This document shows positions 45,061-55,700 of a stretch of 64,000 nt of DNA, one piece after another. How positions within the stretch are numbered: the stretch's first letter is position 1; the number at the start of each line of letters is the position of its first letter. The position numbers were made by a program, and so were the translations under genes. Origin of the DNA: Methylobacter tundripaludum (lineage in GTDB: Bacteria; Pseudomonadota; Gammaproteobacteria; Methylococcales; Methylomonadaceae). Below the pieces are notes generated by a model that had not been told where the DNA came from, did not search any database, and saw only the letters and a program-made list of their open reading frames with translations. The stretch lies in the NCBI RefSeq assembly GCF_002934365.1, contig NZ_PTIY01000017.1:1-64000 (forward strand), read 5' to 3'.

Positions 45061-46071
45061 ATGACCGCAAATCAAACCGACCTGAAAGAACTGCTAAAAA
45101 AACGATTATTCGACAGTATTTCCGCACAGATAGATTTGATCGGTTATGTGCCGGATGATATAACCAAGCTGGTTAAAGATTTCACATTTGAAACGAAACA
45201 TGCTGATCGGGCATCAAATGATGTGGAACTTGAGGCCGGATTATTTGAAAATGGAGCAATCGTTGCTAGCAATCAGCCCGATAAGGAAAAACTTGCCGAA
45301 CTGGTTAATGGTCATTATGACCAAGTATTTTATGATTGCGACGGGATGATGGGGCGTCTTTATCAAGATACCCAATATAGAAACATAGGATACTGGGACG
45401 AGGCCACTCTTTCCCAGGACCAAGCATCTGAAAGATTACAGGATGCTTTGCTCGATTTTATACCTGAAAAATCAGGGCGAATACTCGACGTGGCTTGCGG
45501 AATGGGGGCTTCAACGCGCCGTTTGCTGAATCATTACCCGGCTGAGAATATTTGGGCGATCAATATATCGGAAAAACAGATTGAATCAACCCGAAGCAAT
45601 GCACCCGGTTGCAATGCTCAGGTTATGAATGCCGTTGACATGGGATTTGATAATGATTTTTTTGACAGTATTTTGTGTATTGAGGCTGCAATGCACTTCG
45701 AAACCCGGCAGAAATTTCTTGAAGAGTCTTTTCGCGTGTTAAAACCAGGTGGTTATCTGGTTTTGTCGGATATTCTTTTGACCTCTAGAGCAAGATTGGC
45801 ACAGCTCCCTATGTACCATGGTCCTGAGAATCATATTGAAACTGTCGAAAAATATTATGAGTTACTTTCGGATGCCGGATTTAGCTCTATCGTTATTATT
45901 GATAAGAGCAAAGATGTCTGGGGGGCTCATTTTTTGCGGGCAGTTAACAGGATTCATGAAAAATTTTATTCAGGTGACATTGGTATTATCGAGTTAACTG
46001 AAACATTGTGGAATTATTACAACGCAAACGCTGTAATGGGTGCTTGTTTGTTTATTAGTGCGCAAAAATAA
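45061..46071 (+). CDS. SAM-dependent methyltransferase, copy 1
   Basis: 336 residues: a ~75-residue N-terminal helical extension (LKKRLFDSISAQIDLIGYVP), then a class I methyltransferase. SAM motif I ILDVACGMGAS (141-151), NISEKQ (motif for ribose), and LKPGGYLVLSD. Likely an O-methyltransferase acting on hydroxyls of the polyketide (pederin relatives need several). The tandem copy 2 begins 163 bases downstream and is nearly identical over the first ~30 codons. Confidence 0.85.
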   Translation: MTANQTDLKELLKKRLFDSISAQIDLIGYVPDDITKLVKDFTFETKHADRASNDVELEAGLFENGAIVASNQPDKEKLAELVNGHYDQVFYDCDGMMGRLYQDTQYRNIGYWDEATLSQDQASERLQDALLDFIPEKSGRILDVACGMGASTRRLLNHYPAENIWAINISEKQIESTRSNAPGCNAQVMNAVDMGFDNDFFDSILCIEAAMHFETRQKFLEESFRVLKPGGYLVLSDILLTSRARLAQLPMYHGPENHIETVEKYYELLSDAGFSSIVIIDKSKDVWGAHFLRAVNRIHEKFYSGDIGIIELTETLWNYYNANAVMGACLFISAQK

Positions 46072-46234
46072 TTTAGATTATTTCATTGTTTTGTAATATT
46101 CGATAGCGGGCGATTTTAACTATATTTTGAATAGAGAAATAGGCAATTCACTAGCATTACTGAGTGTTGTGCTGGAAACAATAATTTTTTGGTTTTGACA
46201 ATCTGTTTTATAAGTAATTAACAAAGGATGAACG

Positions 46235-47239
46235 ATGACTGATCAGTATGACTTGAAAGAGCTGCTAAAAAAACGATTATTCGACAGTATTTCCGCGCAG
46301 ATCGATTTGATCGGCTATGTGCCGGATGATATAGCCAAGCTGGTCAAGAATTTTACATTTGAGACGGAAGTCGTCGGTCAGTCGCCTGATGATGTCGAGT
46401 TTGCACGCCGCAAGGATGCCGATCCGAGTTTAGCCGAAAGCAGTTGCGACAAGGACAGCCTGGCGAGTCAGATTAATAATTATTATGACCAGGCGTTTTA
46501 CAGCCGCGACGGCATCATGGGTATTTTGCTTGGCGGAACCGAGTATAGGAATATCGGTTACTGGGATGAAACGACGACCACGCAGAACAGCGCGTCCGAG
46601 CGGCTGCAAGACGCCTTGCTTGATTTTATACCGGAAAAATCAGGGCGCATACTGGATGTGGCTTGCGGTATGGGGGCGTCAACGCGTCGTTTGTTGAATC
46701 ATTATCCGGCCGAGAATGTCTGGGCGATCAATATATCGGAAAAACAGCTGGAATCAGTTCGAAAGAATGCGCCGGGATGCAATGCCCAGGTTATGAATGC
46801 AGTTGACATGAAGTTTGACGATAATTTTTTCGACAATATTCTGTGCATCGAAGCGGCATTTCATTTTGAAACCCGAAGGAAATTTCTTGAAGATGCGTAT
46901 CGGATTCTCAAGCCCGGAGGGCGCCTGGTTTTATCCGATACGCTGTTCACATCCAGGGAAAGACTGGTGCAGCACGCTGTGTTTCCAAGTCCTGAAAATC
47001 ATATAGAAACGGTAGATGAATACCGGGAGCTGTTATCCGAGGTCGGTTTTAGCAATATTATCATCAATGATGTCAGCAGAGAGGTTTGGGGCGCGCATTT
47101 CCTGCATACCGTAAACAAGATTCACGAAGAGTTTTATAACGGCAATCTGAATATTGTCCAGCTGACTGAAATCTTGTGGACTTATTATCACTTGAACTCA
47201 ATCACCGGGCTGTGCCTTTTTGTCAGCGCACAAAAATGA
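46235..47239 (+). CDS. SAM-dependent methyltransferase, copy 2
   Basis: 334 residues, tandem paralogue of the gene at 45061. The same N-terminal extension and motif I (ILDVACGMGAS) are present, but residues ~45-80 and the C-terminal third have diverged. AAAGGA is 6 bases from ATG, and a TTGACA at 46195-46200 could be a -35 of its own promoter, though the -10 is poor. Divergence after duplication suggests a different hydroxyl target from copy 1. Confidence 0.85.
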   Translation: MTDQYDLKELLKKRLFDSISAQIDLIGYVPDDIAKLVKNFTFETEVVGQSPDDVEFARRKDADPSLAESSCDKDSLASQINNYYDQAFYSRDGIMGILLGGTEYRNIGYWDETTTTQNSASERLQDALLDFIPEKSGRILDVACGMGASTRRLLNHYPAENVWAINISEKQLESVRKNAPGCNAQVMNAVDMKFDDNFFDNILCIEAAFHFETRRKFLEDAYRILKPGGRLVLSDTLFTSRERLVQHAVFPSPENHIETVDEYRELLSEVGFSNIIINDVSREVWGAHFLHTVNKIHEEFYNGNLNIVQLTEILWTYYHLNSITGLCLFVSAQK

Positions 47240-47276
47240 TGATTGAGCTTCATTGTTCCCGGTAATCAGCCTGCTT

Positions 47277-48296
47277 TCATAATTCCAATTTGGCCTCGGC
47301 AGGAATTTGGCTGAGGTCAATCTGATGATCGTAGCGGTGGATTTCTCCCTTTTCGGTATCCAGCAGGAAGTTGTTGAACAGATTGCCGTGAAGGTTTCTT
47401 TTTAATTTGATATTGACGTCGTATATCGGGAACATCCTGACGACATAGACTTCCCGGTCTATCTGCTCGTTCTTCCAGCGTTCGGCGGCATGGAAATTTT
47501 TGTTGTTCCACAGCAGCACCTTGCCTTTGGTTTCGGTAGTCATTAGAAAGTCGTCGGCGTAGTGGCTTTTAGCCAGACCGATAACGCTTTTATACAGATT
47601 CATCAGATCCTGATGCGGCTTGCTCCTGACAAAAGCGGCAGTGGCTGCGGGGCTGATTTTGTCAGGGTCTACATAGCCGTCTTCGTCCAGGTTGCTGCTG
47701 TCTACTGAAAAATACTGGTATAGGAATTTCAGCAATATGTTGCCGGGAACTTTTAATTTGCTTTCCGGCAGCACCTGAATCCGGCCGCCGTTTTCATCAT
47801 CGAGATCGACCAGGGGTATGTATATGGTAATGTCATTTTCGGTTTCATAAAAATGATGGAAGTTGGGAAAGTCGGTATGTATGCCGGCTGCTGAACGCAG
47901 ATAGTCGTTACGCAGGTACATATCGTAAGAAGCGACTATGTAACGGGTTTTAAAGAATCGCTGAAAGTCGTTTTCCAACAGGTATTTTAAAACTTTTTCT
48001 ATATAAGCCTGCTCACCGTAGACGGCTTTTCTATAGGTCTTGTCATAAAGTTTTTTCACCATTTTTTTGGCGATATTGGGGAAGGTATTAAAAAAAAGGC
48101 CTAATGCCCGGCCTTCCATATAGACCTGATGCTCGTTATTAACGAAAAATTTCGGAAAGTCGTTATGGCCTTCCGCTTTTGTTAGATAGTGTTGCTTGAT
48201 TTCATCCACCAGTTCATCGGGTAACGATAAGTTTGTTTCCACGAATCCGCTGGAATAGTATTCGTTAAAATAATTTTCTTTCAGAATATTGTGCAT
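47277..48296 (-). CDS. putative 2-oxoglutarate/Fe(II) oxygenase, paralogue B
   Basis: 339 residues, paralogue of 43818-44852: H140-T-D142 (GIHTDFPNFHHF), distal H269 (NNKNFHAAERW), Arg at 281/287. I chose ATG 48296 because GGGAGG lies 8 bases upstream; a GTG at 48302 would be only 2 bases from it. Probable hydroxylase; which carbon is unknown. It converges with methyltransferase copy 2 (37-base gap). Confidence 0.7.
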   Translation of the reverse strand: MHNILKENYFNEYYSSGFVETNLSLPDELVDEIKQHYLTKAEGHNDFPKFFVNNEHQVYMEGRALGLFFNTFPNIAKKMVKKLYDKTYRKAVYGEQAYIEKVLKYLLENDFQRFFKTRYIVASYDMYLRNDYLRSAAGIHTDFPNFHHFYETENDITIYIPLVDLDDENGGRIQVLPESKLKVPGNILLKFLYQYFSVDSSNLDEDGYVDPDKISPAATAAFVRSKPHQDLMNLYKSVIGLAKSHYADDFLMTTETKGKVLLWNNKNFHAAERWKNEQIDREVYVVRMFPIYDVNIKLKRNLHGNLFNNFLLDTEKGEIHRYDHQIDLSQIPAEAKLEL

Positions 48297-48780
48297 TGCC
48301 ACGACCTCCCAATAAATACCATTTTTCGGTTAAGTTTTTTTTGCATTATAGGCATCAGACAGATTGAAATCCATTTTTCATTATTTTAATGCGCTGTCAG
48401 TATTAAACTATTTTGGAATCCTTGAATGGTTGACGAAAATAACACAAAACTATTCCCTGAAAAGGCTTCGCCAAATACCCCGGTTTGGCATGCTGGTTGA
48501 TAAAATCTTGGTAATGCAGCGCGCCCGATTGATAGGGCGGATCGCCGCCTATAAAATTGGATAGTTTTCATTGGCTATTAGCGGCAGTCGGCAGTCGATA
48601 TAAAAGTAGTCTTTAGCAATAAGGGCCTTTATAATCGGGCAAAGCCGGTTTTATATGCAGTTTTTGATATGACGTTGTGATTTGATCTGTCCAGATTAAA
48701 CGAAAGAAAATGCAAAGCTGAATACGTGCGCATGCCGGCTTGATAATTTATGCCAAATAACAGATTAGGAGATGTTCACA
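48297..48780. other. 484-base intergenic stretch, possible degenerate remnant
   Basis: It contains only short frames (66 codons plus at 48364; minus frames over 48386-48571), none with family features. One minus frame, read through about 48400-48560, gives protein-like text (YQSGALHYQDFINQHAKPG) but lacks a start in frame, so it may be a decayed gene or dispersed repeat. Promoter of the next gene presumably lies at its right end. Confidence 0.3.
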
Positions 48781-49596
48781 ATGCTAGGTTCAGAGTCGGA
48801 ACAAGTCGCCACCCTGTATGATTCACCGGAAGGTCAATTGGGACCGATATTGTTTGGTGGGCATTTGCACTGGGGCTATTGGGATGAAAACAATGCCGAT
48901 GACAATTTTGCCGCCGCTGCGGACAAGCTGGCGCAGATAATGATCGACAAGACGCAAATACGGGAAGGGCAACGGTTTATCGATCTTGGTTGCGGGGTAG
49001 GGCAACCGGCGATGAAATTAGCCAAGGCCAAAGGCTGTTCGGTAGACGGCATCACCATCAGCAAGTTCCAACAACAGAGCGCAACGTCCAGAGCCCAGGC
49101 CGAAGGCATGCAGGACAAACTCCGGTTTATTCACGGCAGCGCTCTGGACATACCCAACGAAGATCAGGCCTATGACGGCGGCTGGTTTTTTGAGTCTATT
49201 TTTCACATGGGGCACCGGGACGCCCTGCTTGAAGCCAACCGGGTGTTGAAGCCCGGCGCGACGTTGGTGTTGACTGATCTGCCGACCCTGCCGACCACGA
49301 CTGAAGAGTTCAAAGCCTTTGTTCAGCAACATATCCACTCCAGCTTTATTGCTAAAGAAGACTATCCCGCCTTGATGGCGGAAACAGGATTCGAGTTGGT
49401 AGGGATCGATGATATTACGGAAAACGTGATGCCCTGGCTGGTTCCCAAACTCAAGGAAACCCTTGCCGAGCATAAGCAGGAAATTACAGAGCTGTTTAAC
49501 GACGCTGCCGACAAAGCAATCGATGACTGGGTTTACCTGTTTGAATATATGAGTGAAAACCTGGGGTACATGGTGGTTACTGCAAGGAAGTTATAG
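48781..49596 (+). CDS. SAM-dependent methyltransferase (third)
   Basis: 271 residues, class I fold with motif I FIDLGCGVGQP (66-76), ITISKFQ, and ANRVLKPGATLVLTDLP. Of the small-molecule O-/C-methyltransferase group (UbiE/CMAS-like) found in many polyketide clusters, and unrelated at sequence level to the tandem pair. ATG 48781 is preferred: AGGAG (48767-48771) is 9 bases upstream, whereas ATG 48772 directly abuts it. It lies 147 bases before the second synthase. Confidence 0.85.
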   Translation: MLGSESEQVATLYDSPEGQLGPILFGGHLHWGYWDENNADDNFAAAADKLAQIMIDKTQIREGQRFIDLGCGVGQPAMKLAKAKGCSVDGITISKFQQQSATSRAQAEGMQDKLRFIHGSALDIPNEDQAYDGGWFFESIFHMGHRDALLEANRVLKPGATLVLTDLPTLPTTTEEFKAFVQQHIHSSFIAKEDYPALMAETGFELVGIDDITENVMPWLVPKLKETLAEHKQEITELFNDAADKAIDDWVYLFEYMSENLGYMVVTARKL

Positions 49597-49743
49597 TAAA
49601 TGCTGAATAAATCCATCCCGGATTTTTCAGTGGCGGTGCGTCCTTGCACTGCGGGAATGGCTGGTTCAAGCAGTCGTTTCTTATAACCAATGGTTATGCA
49701 AATTTAGGCTGGCATCTGATTGGATGGAGCTTGGGGCTTGGTA

Positions 49744-52700
49744 ATGAATACCGTACAAGAATTAAAAGAAATTGAGGAAGCGATACTAAAAGCAAGCTCC
49801 GCCGGTACTCAACCGGCCGCTAAATGTATGCAGAGCCAAGAACAAGCGCCTGTCCATACCGGTCTTCCTGAGCCGATTGCGATCATAGGATTATCCGGCT
49901 TTTTCCCGAAAAGCAACTCGGTTGACGAGTTCTGGCGCTTGCTGGATCAGGATGTTTCATTAATCGAGGAGATTCCGTCCAGCCGCTTTGACTGGCGAAA
50001 ATTTTACGATCCGACCGGTAAAAAGGCGGGGGAAAGCCGGAGTAAATGGGGTGGCTTCATTCCCGACATTGCCGGGTTCGATCCGGCTTTTTTCAATATT
50101 CTGCCCGGTGAAGCCGTCACGATGGACCCTCGGCAACGTTTGTTGCTGATGTCGGCGTATCAGACATTTGCCGATGCCGGATACGCGCCGGAATCCCTGA
50201 AACAAAGCAAAACCGGCGTATTCGTTGCAATACAGGATAACGAGTATCTGCAACTGCTCAAAGATGCAGGAGTCGATACCGGGGAGTGGTACGCGCAAAC
50301 CTGCCTGCTGGCAAACCGGATTTCCTATTTCTTCGATTTTCGCGGGGCCAGCGAAGTCGTCGATGCCCAATGCCCCGGAGCCGCCGTCGCAATACACCGC
50401 GCCGTCAGTGCCTTACGCAGCGGAGAAATAGATCAGGCGCTGGTAGGCGCTGCCAATCTGTTATTAAGGCCGGAGCCTTTTGCGTTGTTGTCGGATTCCG
50501 GGCAGTTAAGTCCCACTGATTCGGTCAATTCATTCGGTTTGCATGCGCAGGGACACTTGCGCGCGGAAGGCGTTGCAAGCCTGTTGCTGAAGCCGCTGTC
50601 CAAGGCGCTTGCCGATAAGGATTCGATTTACGCGCTGATCAAGAATACCGCTGTCAACTATAACGGCCAGGGCGGCGCGTCGATTGCCGCGCCCAATACC
50701 GACAGCCATGTTGAACTGATTAAAACCTGTTACCGGCAAGTCAATATCGACCCGCGGCAGGTGCGTTATATCGAGGCGCAGGGCATGGGCAACGTCCTGG
50801 CCGACCTGGCCGAATGGCAGGCATTTAACCGTGCGCTGAAGGAAATGGCGCGGCAACAGCAGGTTTCGCTTGCGCCCGGCATGTGCAAGATCAGCACGGT
50901 CAAGCCGATGATGGGGCATATGGAGTCGGCATCGGCTTTGGGGGCTCTGTTCAAGGTCGTGCGCAGCATGCAGACCGGCGTCATCCACAAGATTGTCAAT
51001 TTCACCGACTATCATCCTGACATGGACAGGGAAAACCAGCCCTGCACACTGGCGACAGAAACGGCAGCGTGGCCGCGGACAAATGTCGCCCGGCTGGCGG
51101 GTGTGCATTGTTACGGCATGGGCGGGATTAACGCGCATTTATTAATAGAGGAATATGATCGTAGCCAACAAAACAAAGATGCTAGCCGGGACGCCCGTGT
51201 AGATGGGCAGGTGAACCAAGAAGAGTCACCGGTGCTGATCGTATTATCGGCAAAAAGCGCGCCTTGCTTAACCGCAATGGTCGGACAGCTTTATCAATTT
51301 CTAGTTCAAGACGGCCAGCCGGCAAGTCTTAGCGATATCGCCTTTACCCTGCAGGTTGGCCGGGACGCATTGGAGCACCGTATCGCCTGGGTCGTGCAGT
51401 CGCAGCACGAACTGGTTAGCGGCTTGAAGAAATATCTCGGCAGCGCCGCTGAAACCAGCGGCGGACATGTTTATCAGGGGCAGGCGAAAGACGCCACGGC
51501 CGGCCGCTCCCACCCGCTGACCGGGGACAACCTGCATGCGCTGGCTGCCTATTGGGTGAATGGCGGTTCCGTATCATGGGCGTCTTTGTACAGCGGTAAA
51601 AATGCTCGCCGTGTGCGGCTGCCCGTTTATCCGTTCGACAAACAGCAGTACTGGATACGCACAGACAATACCGCAGATACATCGGTTTGTGCTGACGACA
51701 GGCAAACAGCAGAACACAGGATCAGGGACTACCTGGTTTCAATGCTCGGCGAAGCGTTGCAACTGCCGCCGGAGAAAGTTAACCCCGAACAACATCTTTA
51801 CGATTTCGGCATCGATTCAATTATCGGCATGAAATTGTTGCGCGGTCTGGCGCGCACATTTGATCTCGAAGTGCAGGGCAGGGATATGCTGGAATACCCG
51901 ACCATACATGCCTTGGCTCACTATCTTGGGCGGCAGTTAAACCGGCAGCCGGATCAGCCGGTCGCGGGCAGTCCGGCAGTCCCGGAGCAGTCTCAACAGG
52001 CAACCGGGCAAACAGAGAGATTCCCGCTTTCTGAAGGCCAGAAAGGCTTGTGGACCTTGCAAAAGCTGGTCCCGGATATGAGCGCCTACAATATCCCGCT
52101 GTGCTTTCAGATCGCGCAGCCGGTTGATGTGGGGGCCTTAAAACAAGCCTGCCGTTTTTTGCTGGAGCAATACCCTATACTAGCCAGCGCGTTCGTCTCA
52201 CAGGATAGAGAACTGATCCGGGAAACCCGTACAGAACCGGTATTGGCGCCTGTATCGATAATGGAACAGCAGGATGTTTCAGCACTGGACCCCGAGCAGT
52301 TGCTGGAACACATCAGGACAATAGCCAGGATTCCGTTTGAACTGGACTCCGGCCCTTTGCTGCGCTTCCATTTGTTCAGCCGCGGCCCGGATGACAATTA
52401 CCTGTTGCTGACGCTGCATCATATCGTTTTCGACGGCGGCTCGTTCCTGCCTGTGGTCGGCACATTGCTGAACGCGTATCAACAAATTTCGCAAGGGAAG
52501 ACGCCAACATTGGCCGAAGCTATCGACCATTACCCCGACTTTGTGCAATGGGAGCGGAAAATGCTGTCCGGCGCGGAAGGCCAACAGCATCGCGCTTACT
52601 GGATGCAGCAGTTATCGGGCACACTGCCGGGCCTGAACCTGTTTACCGATTATCCCCGCGCCGCAAGCAGCCGTTTCGAGGGACGGACGCATTCAATCCG

Positions 52701-55700
52701 GCTTGATTCGGCGTTGAGCGGACAGATCAGGACATTTGCCCGGCAACAGCGGATGAACCTGTCCACGCTGTTTTTGGCGCTGTTTAACGTACTGCTGCAT
52801 CGCTATACCGGCCAGGACGACATCATTATCGGCATGCCGGAAAAAGGGCGCTCGCAGGAGCGTTTCGATAACGCGGTCGGGTATTTCATCAATATGCTGC
52901 CGATACGGAGCCGGGATCTGGGGCAAAAACCGTTCGCCGCCCTGATCCGTGACTTACAGCTGACCATGACCGATGCGCTGGATCATGCCGCCTATCCTTT
53001 TCCGGTGCTGGTCAGTGACTTGGGTATTGCGCCGACCGAAGACTTTGCGCCGGTTTTTCAGGTTGCGTTCGAATATCAAAACGTGTTCTCCGCAGGCGAC
53101 TTACAGACCTTTCAGCGGCAGTTCCAGGATGTCCTGTCGATAACGCTGATTGAAAAAATCGCCCAGGAAGGGGAGTACGAACTGGTCCTTGAAGTCAGGG
53201 AAGGCAAGGACGACTTTGCGCTGAACCTGAAATATAACCCGACCTTATTCAAGCCGTCGACCATCGCCAGACTGGCGGAGCATCTGGTCAACCTGGCCGG
53301 ACAAGCCATTGCCCATCCGCAGCCAGTGCCGGCCGAACTCGGCATGCTGGCCGACCAAGAACAAAAATTGTTGATCGATGACTGGAACAACACCGCAGCA
53401 GACTACCCGGCGCAGCAGTGCTTTCATCAATTATTCGAGCAACAGGCCCGGCTGACGCCGAATGCGGTCGCGGTTGTTTTCGAACAGCAGCAACTCAGCT
53501 ACGCCGAGCTGGATCAAAAAAGTACGCAGCTGGCCAAATACCTGCAACAGGCCGGGGTGGAGCCGGATCGGCTGGTGGCCGTTTGCGTTGACCGCTCCGT
53601 TGACATGATGGTCGCCCTGCTGGGCGTCGCTAAATCCGGTGCGGCCTGGCTGCCAATGGATCCGCGCTATCCGGCCGACCGGCTGGGCTTTATGTTGCAG
53701 GACAGTCAGGCATCGATGGTGCTGACGCAGGCGGATTTCCGACAACAGCTGCACGATATTGCGGTCAAAGCCGGTCGAGCCGACATTCCGGTGCTTGCTC
53801 TGGACAGCCAATGGGACGGCATTGAGCGTCAGGCGCAGCATGTTGATTTGCGCCGGCAGGCGGATGCGGATCATCTGGCCTATGTGATTTATACATCGGG
53901 CAGCACCGGCGTTCCCAAAGGCGTCATGATCCGGCACCGGTCGCTGACCAATTTCCTGCTGTCAATGGCGAAAGAGCCCGGTTTCCAAGCCGGTGACAGG
54001 CTGTTGGCGGTCACCACCTACTGTTTCGATATTGCCGCGCTGGAACTGTTGCTGCCTCTGGTGCGCGGCGGATGCTGCTGTATTTGCGCGTCGGACAAAC
54101 TGAACGACAGCGCCCGTCTGCAACAGGAGATAAAACGGCTGCAACCCACAGTCATTCAGGCCACGCCGTCCACCTGGACCCTGCTGTTTCACGGCGGCTG
54201 GCGTAATGAACAGGGCGTTAAAATATTGTGCGGCGGAGAGCCTTTGCCGCAAGCGTTAAAACAGCAATTTGCCGCCGGCGGCAGCGAGGCCTGGAACATG
54301 TACGGGCCTACCGAAACGACCATCTGGTCGACCGTTGCCCGAATTAGCAAAGACGAGCCGATCAATATCGGCAAGCCCATCGCCAATACGCAGGTCTATA
54401 TTGTCGATCACAACAACCGGGTGGCGCCGATAGGCCTGCCCGGCGAGCTCTGCATCGGCGGCGACGGCTTGGCTAAAGGTTACCTGAACAATCCGGGGCT
54501 GACCGCGGAAAAATTCATCGATAACCCGTTCAAACCGGGCAGCAGGCTGTACCGCACCGGCGATTTGGCGCGCCGGCGCGAGGACGGCGTGCTGGAGCAT
54601 CTGGGGCGTTTGGATCATCAAGTCAAAATTCGCGGTTATCGCATAGAGCTCGGCGAAATAGAAAGCTGGCTTAACCGGCACCCGGAAATCCGGCAGAGCG
54701 TGGTTGTCGCCCGTGAACAGCAGGGCGGCAAGCAACTGGTCGCTTATTATGTAAAGCATTCGGATCAGGAGCTGTCGCAGGCGCAATTGCAGAATTATCT
54801 GGCCGAACAATTGCCGGACTACATGGTTCCGGCAATCTTTGTTGCGGTTCCGGAAATTCCGTTAATGGCTAACGGCAAAACGGATCGCAACGCGCTGGCG
54901 GCGCGGGAACCGGTTATCGAGCGCAAGGACAGCTACATTCCTCCGCAGTCGGAAATAGAACGGACGGTGTTGGCTATCTGGCAGGCATTGCTGAATATCG
55001 GGACCATCGGCGTTACCGACGGCTTTTTTGAGCTGGGCGGCAATTCGGTGTTGTCGGTGATGTTGGCGCAACGGATCAGCGAGGCGTTTGATGTTAAATT
55101 CAGCGCGCCGGATTTGTTTAAGTATCCGACCGTGCAGGACATCAGCTTGTTCATCGGCAAGGCCGGAGGGCGCGAAACCGTTTCTCCTGCCGTGAAACAG
55201 GCATCGCCAAATTTGAGCCTGTTTTCAACTGCAAGTAAACCGCGCATTGCTACAGATGTCAGAACCTACCCGGATTACTATCAGCACAGTCTGGCGATTA
55301 TCGGCATGTCCTGTCATTTGCCGGGCGCTAAAAACCCGATGCAATTCTGGCGGAATTTACGCCAAGGCAAGGAAAGTTCGACGCTGCTTTCCGTCGATGA
55401 ACTGCGTAACGCGGGCATTGCCGAAGAATTGATCAACAACCCGAACTTTGTCCCGCTGCAATACAGCATGGAAGGAAAGGACCTGTTCGATCCGGGTTTT
55501 TTCAATATTTCCCCTAAGAACGCCGCCTTCATGGACCCGCAATTTAGGATGCTGTTGCAGCATTCCTGGCAGGCGATCGAGGATGCCGGGTATGTTGCCG
55601 GGGAAATTCCCGAGACAGCGGTGTTCATGTCGGCCAGCAACAGTTTTTATAAAACGCTGCTGCATAATTCCGGGGCCGTAGACGCCGCGGACGAGTATGC

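Noticed and set aside
48364-48564. 66-codon plus frame before the third methyltransferase
   Set aside because: No Shine-Dalgarno, no family match that I recognise, and protein-like signals occur in a different frame of the opposite strand, suggesting decay.
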